Shown: positions 34,338 through 44,490 of the stretch, one piece after another | How positions within the stretch are numbered: position 1 is the stretch's first letter | How the letters are laid out: each line of letters begins with the position of its first letter | DNA from: Purpureocillium takamizusanense | Taxonomy: Eukaryota; Ascomycota; Sordariomycetes; Hypocreales; Ophiocordycipitaceae | Reading direction: 5' to 3' | Length of the DNA stretch: 64,000 nucleotides | Assembly (NCBI RefSeq): GCF_022605165.1 | Contig: NC_063071.1 | Coordinates: 248,001-312,000, forward strand | Translations under genes and position numbers: made by a program | The notes under the pieces: model-generated | What the model saw: the letters and a program-made list of their open reading frames with translations, nothing else | Database searches by the model: none | Told to the model about the DNA's origin: nothing

Positions 34338-36193
34338 CTAGTACCGTACCTGACGTGGTAGCCCTGATTCGTCATGCTCCGCGTCCCACTGCTCCAGCTC
34401 AGATACTGGCACTTTGACAAGACGATGCGTGTTGGCACCGTCATTGTCAATTTCCAAGATTTCCGTCCGAATTTCATACTTCCTCCACCTTGGAATGAGG
34501 TACATCCACAAGATATAGTAGACAACACACAGAAGCATTCTAAGAAGGTTAGTTGAGTCTTCCAGTACAGCCGTCAGGCTTTTGGAGGTAGTGGACACTT
34601 ACACGCCGATTCCTGTGATGCAGTAGGTGGCGTAAAAGAAAGAGACATCACCAGCGTATATACCACCCTTGGGTGGCCACCACGGCATCACCAAGATGTA
34701 AACCTGAATCAAGTTGAAAAAGATCAAGAACCCATCCCAAACGCGGAATTTCGATGGCGGGAAGTCGTTGCGACTGCGACGCCGGCGCACTAGCCATAGG
34801 CCGACGGCCAAAGCGGAATGGAACATGGCTTCGGGGTAAGTCTTGAGGCTGACGACGAACTGGAATGCGTCCCCGGCCGGTGGCGCGGCGATCATGACAA
34901 ATGTCATGGCCCATTTGAGGACGTACGGCCCCAGAGGGGTTCCAAATGGCTTCGTCGACACCCAAAATGGCGTGAAGGGCAGGACCCCCTGACGCCCGAT
35001 CTCGCGGATTAAGCGGGATTGGCCAACCAACACGGCGAGAAGATTGCCGTATGCACTCAGCAATACCAAAACATTCAGGGCGGTCTCGGCGCCTCCCTTG
35101 CCGAAGACGGCTCTGAAGAAGATGGATGCTGCAATCTCCTTGGAGGCTCCGAACTCAGCTTTGTCAACAGCCGCGAAGTAGGCTATGTTGCAAAGCACGT
35201 ACAAAATGGCGACGACTAAAATAGAGAGTAAGCCGTGTTTTTTTATGGTGGGGATTGGATTCCTTATTTCGTTGACCACGTTGAAAGCGTTGGAGTAACC
35301 AGTATAGGAGAACACAATGCTGACTAGAGCCGTAGCCAGGTCGTTGCCATTGTTGGTGGTACCCTGGAATGAGTCGTGGAAGTTATGTCCAGGATTGGAC
35401 ACCCGCGAAACGTGGCCACCCAACACTACAAAGCCAGTGATGCTGATGAAGACGAGCGTGAGTATTTTCAGGGCACCCAGGACGTTGACAGCCCAAAGGG
35501 AGTACTTGTTGTGGGCAATGACACCTGCGGAATGTCAGCCACAAGTAAACACGGCAGAAGGAACGACGAACAGATGACTGCCAGGGTGTAAGCAGCGATG
35601 GCCACACCCTTCATCTGCCAGTCCGTCGGTGTCTGACCAGCAATGCGCCACAGATACCTCGAAAGGACAACGGCGTTGCTACTACTAAACGACAGAACGA
35701 CGGACTGGACAGCAAAAGCAATGGGGAGAAGAAACCGTGGCCGGGGATATGCTTGTTCAAGGTACACCACCTCGGAGCCGCTGCGGTTGGGGAAATAGCT
35801 GGCATACTCGAGGTAGACGCCGAAGCCAGCAACGGCCATGACCGCACCAATGGACCAGTAGATGAGCGATAGGCCGACTGACCCCGTTGCTTTGAGGATG
35901 CTACCGGGCACCGAGAATATCCCTGTGCCAATCATCTGGTTCACATTGAGAAAGATGATGGTAAGGGACCCGACATGGTAGCCGAGAGGCGAGGTAGACT
36001 CGACCGGAGCGCCAACGGCCTCTTGGTAGGTTGCTCCAGATCCGTTACCGCCCTTGACTCTTGTAAAAGCAAGGCCGCCATCATGAACGACTTCAGGTTG
36101 GCCGTCTGTGTCGTACGCGTAGTTATCGCCTAGCTCGACTGTGGCGGACTCGGGACTAGACTTGCGCCGAAACGACGATAGCCGAAGGGTCAT
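34338..36193 (-). CDS. LAT-family amino-acid permease (second copy, MUP1-like)
   Basis: Three exons: 35572-36193, 34603-35524, 34338-34539; introns of 47 nt (donor GTTCGT, acceptor CCGCAG) and 63 nt (donor GTAAGT, CTAAC branch); 581 aa from the ATG at 36193. The spliced junctions give AVICVIAHNKYSLWAV and GIGVMLLCVVYYILW. Helix 1 reads SLTIIFLNVNQMIGTGIFSVPG (GTGIFxxPG signature); further blocks are GFGVYLEYASYFPNRSGSEVVYLEQAYPRP (read in two parts) and VFSYTGYSNAFNVVNEIRNP. The cytosolic tail is about 45 residues. It is a predicted 12-helix plasma-membrane carrier, probably for methionine or other neutral amino acids. Only 118 bases separate its stop from that of the OPT gene, and it shares an 859-base promoter region with the divergent TauD-like gene. 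Confidence 0.91.
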
Positions 36194-37052
36194 TGCCACG
36201 AGTGCAGGTCAATGCGACGCTTTTTTGTCGTTTTAAAAGAGAGCCTGGGCCTTAAAGAAAACTATAGGCGTCGAATTAAAGTTTTGACCAAGGTAAGGCG
36301 TATCAGCCGTTCTTATGGGTTGTATTTTGACGGTGTTTGGACGTGCTGCCCCCCCTTCTAAAGTTCCAACGCTAAGGTCTTCTCTCATAGATGCATGAGA
36401 TGTCGCAACAGTAAAGCTACAGCTGCGCCACCCTTCCCTGCCCCAGTGTGGCCAGGTTCCATATTGGCATCCCATGTTGACATCGGTGAGGAACTCTCAG
36501 TTGCCCCCACGCATCATTGATGTCTTTGTCCTACGTCCTCGCATTCAAACCAGGTCCTCATGCAGTCACTTAAGCACAGTAGATCTTTTGGGCCTGCGTG
36601 ATGGTGGTTTGTATATGTCTATCACGCGCAACATGAGTCAGATCGAGATATTTGCGAGGCGGAAACAAGTGCTAGGAGTTACGATGCATGGCCCTTCTAC
36701 CGCGACGAAGGAACACCTCCCTACCAGGATCTTCCTTGGCCAGCTCCACTGCAGGTCTGGTTCAGACGGTGGAATTCGCACGGAGTCTGCATTACCACTG
36801 CACTGATTGGCCCCTGGCGTTCGAGCCTGCGATAACAGACATTCAAGTGGTCGCTAGCGCGGGGAGGTGAACACAGTTGCGCCATCCGGCACGAAGATCT
36901 CGCGACCGATCTTACGTAGTATATCAAAAGAGGAGCCCCCTTGGCATGCCGCTACCCCGCACGAAACACAAGCATCAACATAGTGATCACCTCACACACA
37001 AAGATCGAAATCGCCTGCACTGCAAGACGGTACACGGCATCATCGTGGAAAA
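36194..37052. promoter_or_regulatory. bidirectional promoter region of LAT permease and TauD-like dioxygenase
   Basis: The 859 bases between two divergent start codons. No gene is visible inside. Shared control of the two genes is possible but not shown by any motif I can call with confidence. Confidence 0.4.
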
Positions 37053-38512
37053 ATGGCGGATGCGGCTGTGAACCTAACCGGGCCGCCTGGCCAGCCAGAT
37101 ATTGCCTACACGCCAGATTGGGAGAAGTACCAGGCACGAATCGAGAGGCGCCGCGCTAGCGAGGACCTGGCGCAAGCTCTACCTGATGGCTTCCCGAAAA
37201 GGCTCAGTTCGACACTGGCTTGGGATGGCGCCACGGTCGCTGAGCATTACAGCTATGCCTATCATCTCACGGAAGCAGACTTGCGCGAAATCGATGGAGC
37301 TGTGGCACACTTCAAATGCAAGTCATAGAGACGTGTTCAAAGAAGCTTTTTTGTTGTTCTGACCGAAGTCAGCTCTGGGCAAGCCTCTCGGCGAGTTGAG
37401 CCAGCAAACCTTCCCCCTGCAGGACCTGCATGCAACTTTGCGGGGCGTGTCCAAGGACGTTCACGATGGGCACGGCTTCAAGGTCGTGCGCGGTGTCCCA
37501 ATCCACAAATATTCCCGTGAGGAAAACATCATCATCTACGCTGGCCTGGCAGCCCACGTCGCTTCCGTTCGTGGGCGACAGGACCACCAGTTCAACGGCA
37601 AACCCGCAGACGTGGTGTTGGCGCACATCAAAGACCTGTCGCGCGACTTTGACGCACAGAGCATCGGCTCACCTGCGTACACGGCGGAGAAACAAGTGTT
37701 CCACACCGACAGCGGAGATATCATTGCTCTATTCGCCTTGAGTGCTGCGGAAGAAGGCGGTGAGAGCTACCTGTCGAGCAGCTGGACCGTGTATAATGAG
37801 CTGGCGGCAACGCGACCCGACCTGATCAGGACTCTGGCCGAGCCCTGGGATGTTGACGAGTGAGTCCTTTGTGCCACGTCAAAAAGCCCTTCTAGAGCCA
37901 TGGCTTACGAAGTGGCTTCAACAGGTTCGGTAAGACCGGCCCTCCCGGTTTCACGAGGCGACCGCTGTTGTATCACCAGCCTGCCACCGGCAGTGAGCCG
38001 GAGCGACTGCTGATCCAATACGCCCGCCGAGCCTTTGTCGGGTACTGGGGCCTGCCCAGAAGTGCAAATATCCCCGCGATAACGGAGGCTCAGGCAGAAG
38101 CGCTTGATGCGCTGCACTATACCGCCGAGAAGCATGCCGTGGCGCTCGAGTTCCAGCCGGGTGACATCCAGTTCGCCAACAACCTCAGCATCTTTCATGC
38201 GCGGGGCTCTTTCCGAGACTCTGCCCAGAAACAGTGGGTTACTTCATACGACTGACCCCCGTCGGGGTCGCGCATGTGACTGACACAATGTCTTTCTCCA
38301 GGCGCCATCTCGTTAGGTTGTGGCTTCGCGACGATGAGCTTGCGTGGAAAATACCAGAGGCCCTCAAAAGCAGATGGGATAGGGTCTATGAAGGCGTGAC
38401 GGCAGACAAGCAAGTTTTCCCGTTGGAGCCCTCTATCCGGTCTGCATCCGCAGGGAAGGCGACACAGCCAACTGTGCAGCAGCAGCCTACAGCCGTTGCG
38501 GCGTCTGCCTGA
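37053..38512 (+). CDS. TauD/TfdA-family Fe(II)/2-oxoglutarate dioxygenase
   Basis: Four exons: 37053-37317, 37373-37859, 37925-38233, 38302-38512; introns of 55, 65 and 68 nt; 423 aa. Intron 1 has a non-canonical GC-AG pair (donor T|GCAAGT) supported by phase and by the restored sequence AHFKSLGKPLGELS. The facial triad is visible: His199 and Asp201 in VFHTDSGD, distal His342 in SIFHARGSF, with the 2-oxoglutarate-binding arginine likely in RHLVRLWLR near the end. The family decarboxylates 2-oxoglutarate while hydroxylating taurine, sulfonates, phenoxyacids or, in fungi, often unknown substrates. No signal peptide. The C-terminal 30 residues are a low-complexity Ala/Gln/Ser tail. Divergent from an amino-acid permease. 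Confidence 0.9.
37318..37372 (+). other. GC-AG intron of the TauD-like gene
   Basis: Donor GCAAGT, acceptor GTCAG, branch CTGACC 13 bases before the acceptor. No nearby GT donor keeps the frame and the conserved FKSLGKPLG sequence. Confidence 0.75.
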
Positions 38513-40353
38513 GTGATACGTACGTAAAAGCTCACCATCGCTTCTTGTGGCACCACGTGGGGTGGGGGTTTGCTTGGTGAGCATGACAAGGTTGAAAGCT
38601 ACCCAAATGCCAAAGTCGCAAATGCATGTGATGGCCCGCCGTACTCGGAGGGTCAACCTCAGGACGCAACCTGAATTACTGCTACTAACAGACGAGAACC
38701 ACGCCACTTTGGTGTTGTTGGCCATGCATTGCAGCGCGCTTGTGGTGATAATGCAGTACGTACTATAGGCGTTTCGAGTATACGTGCACGGATGATATGT
38801 GACAATCACTTCTGAGCCCATCCCCAGTCGCCAGTCGTCGGACCCATTGGCATTGATGGGGCCGTGCGGAGGTAGTATCATGGGTAGGCGGAGCCGAATT
38901 TTAGGACGAACCGATATTAACTTCAGCGTCCTCTTCGCTGGTTTCACAACAGAGAAACACCGGCTGATATGGATCCACTCAGCCGTCCCGTCCGGCGTGG
39001 CTTGCGAATTTCGGAGAGCCTCCAAGTCACCAATACGCAAACGCTACATGTAATCTCCGAGGCTGCCCGTGTCGTGCACGAGATGTACCCCATGGGCTCT
39101 ATAGGCAAGTCCCCGGTGATATGACCTGCTGCGGCGACGGCTTTGTCCCTGATTGACAACGAGAGAACCATGTTGGGGGAGATGGCCTGACGGGCGTCCA
39201 AGCTAAGCTTCAGCAGAGTTCCCCTCCACCCCTCCCCCTCCCCCACCATGTCAGATCGACGGCACTGTGGAGACAACCTTAATGCTCGATTTACGAAGCA
39301 CCGTACATTCTAGTCCCATCCTTACAGCAGGGCAACTGTTTGGATGACGTTTATGGTGCTATTTCGAGAGATGGCGCCGAATCAGCCCAAATTGAGCCGG
39401 TCGCCGAATGCCGATGGAATGAAGACGGCATTCGAGGTGGAAACCTCCTTGCCATCGTGTACATACAGCGCGAACCAGCATGAAATAGCAAAGCGTTTCC
39501 AACCGGTGCCTTTGTCTACTGTTTGACAGACGAGTCGAAGCCGGGGTTCAAAGAGAGACCTTGCCAGGAAAAGTCCCCGAATTAGTATCCAGTACACCAT
39601 GATGAACCTACCTTGGCATAACAAACCCTTGCAGCATGCTGCAAATCACGTAGAACCTTCCTGGCATTCAGCTCGCACAATGTCGCCGACTGAGCCGGCC
39701 CGAACGAGTAATTCGTAGGCATGCGAGCTAACAAGCTACCCACGCCTCGTGCCGGGCAGTGGTGCGTTCTGCTATCCATGGTTCCACGGATGACTGACGG
39801 GCCACGTTGGGCTTTCCCCGGACGCTTCTGGACGCAGCAGAGCCAATATTGCGGCGCGCGTGCAGAACGGCCGATCGGGCTGGGCCGTGATGAACTTAAT
39901 CCCTGCTGTGTGGGCTGCACGCTGAATGGCTACCATGTGCCGTAAGCTCGTATTATGCCCGGCACCTGACTTCAGGCCTTGTCGTCGCCGTCCTTTTGCC
40001 GGGTTCACAGTTCTCGTATTGTGTCTGCGTTATGCTTGGCTTGTCGATCTGGTACGAGTCCCCGGATGAGGCTCTCCCCGCGAGGCTTCACGCCTCGAGT
40101 AAGCATGCTCACGCTCGTCGTCTCATTCGCGATTCGGCAATGGGTCGGCCAAATGCTGAGCCGTCCAGCGCAGCGGCGACAATGGGCTCGGTCGAGGCGA
40201 CAAGAGAGCCCGCGTGGTATAAAAAGGGTTCCTGATGCCGTCTCTTCTTGACTCAAAAGTCGGGTAGTAACCAGCATTCCACTTGTCTCAATCCTTGTAA
40301 CATCTCGTTTGACTGAGAAGAAAAAAAAGACCATCAACTTCAACCAAGCAGAA
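38513..40353. other. intergenic region, no gene recognised
   Basis: 1.8 kb of 3' flank of the dioxygenase and promoter of the Bys1-like gene. Short open frames without family resemblance; the 281-aa minus-strand frame at 38195-39040 is largely antisense to the dioxygenase exon 4. Confidence 0.5.
40218..40225 (+). promoter_or_regulatory. TATA box of the Bys1-like gene
   Basis: TATAAAAA, 136 bases upstream of the ATG at 40354, followed by a purine-rich A-tract (40316-40330) in the leader. Strong core promoters of this form are common in highly expressed secreted-protein genes. Confidence 0.5.
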
Positions 40354-40818
40354 ATGTTCAACAAGCTCAGCCTCCTCGCCGTTGGTGCCGCCCTGGCCCA
40401 GCTCACGTCTGCCGTTGGCTATGCGCGCGTCAAGAACAACTGTCCCTTTGATGTGACGGCTTGGTCCGTCGGCACCGATATCTCGCCTGCCCATACTCTC
40501 CGCCACGGCGAATCGTACGGCGAGCCCTTCACCCGCGATCCCAAGACTGGCGGCCGGGCGATCAAGGTGACGATTCAACCCGATGGCCTGTGGACTGGCA
40601 AGCCGCAGACCATCTATGCCTACAACCTGGATGGCAACACGATTTGGTACGACTTGAGCGATGTGTTTGGAGACGCTTTCACGGGCCACAAGATCAAGCT
40701 GGCTTCTTCTAACAAGGATTGCCCCGCGATCGTGTGGGAGGATGGCGTTCCCCCGGCCGGTAGCCAGGTGAAGAACTGCGGTGCTGATTGGGACGTCACT
40801 CTGACTCTTTGCGTGTAA
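40354..40818 (+). CDS. Bys1-family small secreted protein
   Basis: Single exon, 154 aa; the ATG at 40354 is chosen because it starts a clean signal peptide (MFNKLSLLAVGAALAQLTSA), although the frame stays open upstream without a better start. The mature protein begins near VGYARVKNNCPFDVTAWSVG and ends NCGADWDVTLTLCV, with four cysteines (NNCPF, KDCPA, KNCGA, TLCV) that could make two disulfides. This layout matches the Bys1 family, named after the yeast-phase-specific protein of Blastomyces and resembling a reduced thaumatin-like beta fold. Members are secreted and often induced during infection or phase change; the biochemical role is unknown. Confidence 0.85.
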   Translation: MFNKLSLLAVGAALAQLTSAVGYARVKNNCPFDVTAWSVGTDISPAHTLRHGESYGEPFTRDPKTGGRAIKVTIQPDGLWTGKPQTIYAYNLDGNTIWYDLSDVFGDAFTGHKIKLASSNKDCPAIVWEDGVPPAGSQVKNCGADWDVTLTLCV

Positions 40819-41745
40819 GGATTTATTGGGGCTTGCATGGGGCGTTTGTTCGCTGGTACACCTGTTATGGCATCCAGTTCTATTCTGAGTACTATCTTGA
40901 TAAATTGAAATACAGTTGCCTGCTTCAACTCTGTGGGACAATGACAACGTGCGACCTTGCCGTGTAGCTCTACTCAGTAGCTTGTCTCAGTGGTACATTC
41001 TACCAGGTTCGTTCATGGTGACTAACCCATAACTGCGTAAATCTGCCTCGGTGACAGGCTGTATTTGGCGTGAAGGGAGTGGCGCCCATTGTTTTCTCGT
41101 CGCAAGCCTCGTACGCTACCGTCCATTGCTCAACATCATCAATGTCATGAAGATCGGCTCATCACGCACTGTGATAATTTTTGTTCAATAACTAGTTCAT
41201 AAGCAGAAATCTCCAATGCTGGGTAAGTCAAGGTGAGCTAGCAACTTCGTGCGAATGGCATCGCGCCGCCACTGTGACGGTCTTCCCATTGCCCAAACGC
41301 CGCCAAAATCACGACACGAGCCAGTGTGAGACACTCACCAACGACTTCCAGACTACAATGTTACAACCGGCACTTCATTTTGCAAGGCTCGGCATTATTA
41401 ACAATCACAAGATGCAGCCTGTAAGGTCAGCCAGGCCGGTGTGCGTTGCCCATTAATTGGGATCAGCGGCCATGGTGGATGGCATCATACACGCTACTAT
41501 GTCGTTGCGCATTCACGACCTCAGCTGGGAGGACGTAGGGGGCACTTATTGCAGGCCTCAACATCCGCAACCCTCAGAGTTGCCACTATAAGATCTCCTG
41601 TCTGCGTCTAGAGTCCAGCGCATGTCATTCCATCGTTATCGTCCATTTTGCTTCGACCTACGCCGATACTATTCTTCAAAGGTGTCGCATTGCCTGCATC
41701 GCCCACGCCAACACTCGCACGCACCAAACACACCTTTTCTCCAAG
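40819..41745. other. intergenic region, no gene recognised
   Basis: Between two rightward secreted-protein genes; contains the promoter of the second. Nothing else could be supported. Confidence 0.5.
41587..41592 (+). promoter_or_regulatory. possible TATA box of the 115-aa secreted protein gene
   Basis: TATAAG, 159 bases before the ATG at 41746. Confidence 0.35.
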
Positions 41746-42093
41746 ATGAAGTATTTTACCGCCACCATCTTAGCTGCTTTGGTAGCCGGCGCCGCTGCAG
41801 CGCCTGCTATTGTTCCCGGCCTTCCGGAAGGAGACTCCTCCCTCACCAAGACCTTGAGCGATCTTCCCGCGGTGCTCGGCGGTCTCACAGGCGGCCTTGG
41901 CAAGCGGAACACGCCTGTTGTTGATGACATCGTCGACGCAGTCCAGGACTTCACCAAGGGAACCCCTGTCAAAGGCCGCGATGTTCCCCTGCTTGGCGGC
42001 CACTCTGGGCCCCTTCAAGGCCTTGGGGAAACCCTTGACTCTATCGAAAAGATCGTCCCGGTACTCGGAGGCCGCTCCTCTGACGCGAAGTAA
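41746..42093 (+). CDS. small cysteine-free secreted protein with a Kex2 site
   Basis: Single exon, 115 aa, not recognised as a named family. A signal peptide (MKYFTATILAALVAGAAA) is followed by a mature region without any cysteine. A Lys-Arg dibasic site (GGLGKR|NTPVV, about residue 53) would be cut by a Kex2-type protease. Three loosely similar segments recur: LPAVLGGLTGGLG, VPLLGGHSGPLQGLG and VPVLGGRSSDAK, each with a (L/V)LGG core. This suggests a propeptide that gives rise to repeat-like fragments, or a flexible wall-associated protein. It lies between the Bys1-like gene and the HAD phosphatase. Function is unknown; it could also be a candidate effector, but no motif decides this. Confidence 0.75.
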   Translation: MKYFTATILAALVAGAAAAPAIVPGLPEGDSSLTKTLSDLPAVLGGLTGGLGKRNTPVVDDIVDAVQDFTKGTPVKGRDVPLLGGHSGPLQGLGETLDSIEKIVPVLGGRSSDAK

Positions 42094-42432
42094 TTGACCG
42101 TCGGACATTTATACGAGTCACCGAAGCGCAAACAATGCACAAGGTTTCTGACTGACCCAGTGCGTGGGACAAACGCTAAAGCAAAGTGATCGAAGCCACA
42201 ACCGAATGGCCGGGAGGAGGAATTCTTCACGAAGGGGAGACTGCATTCTGTTTGTACATATCTTCAGCCACTGGACATTTCATATATACGTGTAATTAGT
42301 CAGGTTTCTTCGTATTCGCAGTCTGTCCACGACATTGTATGTGGTCGCTGTCGCAGGCATGAGTCCTGATGTACAAGTTATTGGACCGGGACAACCTTGG
42401 ACCACGCATTACTCAGGTTCATAGAAGCGAAA
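42094..42432. other. convergent 3' flanks
   Basis: 339 bases between the ends of the small secreted protein gene and the leftward HAD phosphatase gene; nothing recognised. Confidence 0.5.
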
Positions 42433-43530
42433 TTATAATATCTCCTCAGGCTTCACAATGACCCAGTTCTTGTCCGCCGTTACGGGCAACCCTTCGTCCT
42501 TTTGCTCCTGGGCATACTGCTTGATCATGCCATTCAACTGCTGCATGGACTTTTCCTTCCGGTTAATCCAGAGATGTATCCCGCCACGCGCGACGTCGAC
42601 TCCATGAAACAGCATAGGCCCATCGCTTGCAGGTGTGTCTCCACCGACGATGATTGGCTTTCTCCAGTTGCTGATATACGAAAGCACGGCCGCCCACTTT
42701 CCAGTCTGCCACGTGTTTGGGGTCCAAAGCGTGGAAGTCATGACAAGATCCAAAGTCGCTGGGAAATTGTAGGTGCCTGCGGCGATTTGGGACCGCACTG
42801 ACGTCAAAGCTCCCGAGGTTTGGTTCTTCAAGACGAGAGAAACACCGATGACGTTTTCCGGTTTCATGTTGTAGCCGTATTTAGGATCCGTGACCAATAA
42901 TCGCACGAGCTCCTCAGCCGAGGCGCTCATGATGTACACCTCAATTCCATTGTTCATAAGCTTGTTGTAGAGCTCTACCTGGCCCCTAAAGATCCGAGGG
43001 GGATTGACAGTCGTGTTTGTCGGCACGCCGTCAACGTAGGTTGTTGTCGGGATCGACGAATTGAGAGCCATGAGCTCGTCGATGTAAACCTTGAGTTGGC
43101 GGAGCGGGATATTGCTGAAAACCTCGGCCGAGAAAGGATAACACAGAAGATCATCAATGTCGCACAGCCGATTGTAGTAGCTGTACAGGCTCTCTTTGTA
43201 TGTGGGTGTGTCCATGAACGGGATGATCTTCAACGACGGATCAATCGTGTCGCGCGAGATGACCCCCTTGTTCTCCAAGAAAGGAATCATTGACTCCTCG
43301 ATATCGTACCGATAGCTCGTGTTATCCATGTCAAACACGGCGTATCGTCCGGAGTGCGCATTGGCGGCAATCATGGCATTCAGAGCCTTGGCCGCGGCGG
43401 GAGGCCAATGCTTGAGCGCTGGGCCGGCAGTGCACTGCTTGGCCGCCGGCGCCGCCACCACCACCGGCCCTGCGAGCGCCAACGAGAGCAGCGAAATCAG
43501 CGTGATGGGTGCCATGGCGGACAGGTACAT
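42433..43530 (-). CDS. secreted HAD-superfamily phosphatase (phosphorylcholine phosphatase-like)
   Basis: Single exon, 365 aa, ATG at 43530 (an in-frame ATG at 43515 also fits). A signal peptide covers about the first 27 residues (APITLISLLSLALAGPVVVA). The HAD catalytic motif I is FDMDNTSYRYD with nucleophile Asp67, acid/base Asp69 and Thr71. Motif II is probably VYIMSASAEELVRLL, and later IIVGGDTPASDGPML holds the acidic motif IV. The DMDNTSYRYD sequence is that of Pseudomonas phosphorylcholine phosphatase PchP, so release of phosphate from phosphocholine or related phosphoesters outside the cell is a reasonable prediction. Asn-linked glycosylation sites (NSS, NTT, NQT) fit secretion. A TATATAA element sits 84 bases upstream. 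Confidence 0.85.
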   Translation of the reverse strand: MYLSAMAPITLISLLSLALAGPVVVAAPAAKQCTAGPALKHWPPAAAKALNAMIAANAHSGRYAVFDMDNTSYRYDIEESMIPFLENKGVISRDTIDPSLKIIPFMDTPTYKESLYSYYNRLCDIDDLLCYPFSAEVFSNIPLRQLKVYIDELMALNSSIPTTTYVDGVPTNTTVNPPRIFRGQVELYNKLMNNGIEVYIMSASAEELVRLLVTDPKYGYNMKPENVIGVSLVLKNQTSGALTSVRSQIAAGTYNFPATLDLVMTSTLWTPNTWQTGKWAAVLSYISNWRKPIIVGGDTPASDGPMLFHGVDVARGGIHLWINRKEKSMQQLNGMIKQYAQEQKDEGLPVTADKNWVIVKPEEIL

Positions 43531-44490
43531 GTACTGGATCGGAGTAGTTTGGGCGTGAGAGGAGGACGCTGGGATCGGCCCCGCGTGTCGGGAGCGTGGT
43601 GGACAGGCATCCTTATATAATGCGTGGAATGCTCACGATGAACCCCTGTCAGTTGTCCGTTGGGGTGCCTAATAATGTCTCCAACGGTTCATCGGTGTTG
43701 GTCCGGAGTGGGCTTGGCTCAGCCTTGGAGCCGAATGAATGCTCGACGGGTGAAGAGGGGTCGGCAGGCCCAAATGGCGCGGCTACTACAAGAGGGGAAG
43801 CGATTTGGCGCGGCAGGCGGTTTACATTACAATTGGCTCGATAGCAAGGATGAGTGTTGGCGTCGCCCTTGTTTATAGCATGGCATAACTAGCCAACTAA
43901 CCAAGGCGTTCCCGTACCTCGTAATACTTACCAGTTGAGCAGCACAACCAACGCGCTGAATGGCCTGTGACGGCGGTATGGTTGCTTTTGCGCGCCTGCT
44001 GTCAATATGACGGAAATCCTCGCAGCATCTGCGCGGTCTGGTCCCCATTCGCTTGACAGCTTCATATGAGATGAACTGATCAAGCATGATCCGCAATTCC
44101 CTCCACTCAGGCACCCATGATGTTTTAGCGGGCCAACCTGCCATCCTTGGGGTAGGTTCCACCGCCCCGTTCTTCGTGCTCCTGCTGCTCCCTGGTCCCT
44201 GCCTGTCCCCAACCTGCACCGCCAAGCACTAACTTGGCAACCGTCGTGCCAGCAACCGATTGCGGGGCATGGCGGCTGGTTTGCCGCGCTGGCGTCTCAA
44301 GCGACGGCGGGGGGGGGGGGGGCTAAGCTACGTACATACGAAGCAGACAGGTAGGACTCCCAGCTCTCAGACTACGCGCGCAAGGCCAGGCTAACAATTG
44401 CATTCGCCAAGCGCCTGGCAACACTCAGACTGGCGAGAAGGCATGGAAGCATGAGCAATATTGGTCAAAGAGAGCTACAATGGCCACCGG
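43531..44490. other. intergenic region with a 14-G homopolymer
   Basis: Promoter of the leftward HAD phosphatase and 3' flank of the leftward GH92 gene. A run of 14 G occupies 44309-44322. No gene recognised. Confidence 0.55.
43613..43620 (-). promoter_or_regulatory. TATA box of the HAD phosphatase gene
   Basis: TTATATAA (palindromic), 83 bases before the ATG at 43530 on the minus strand. Confidence 0.5.
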
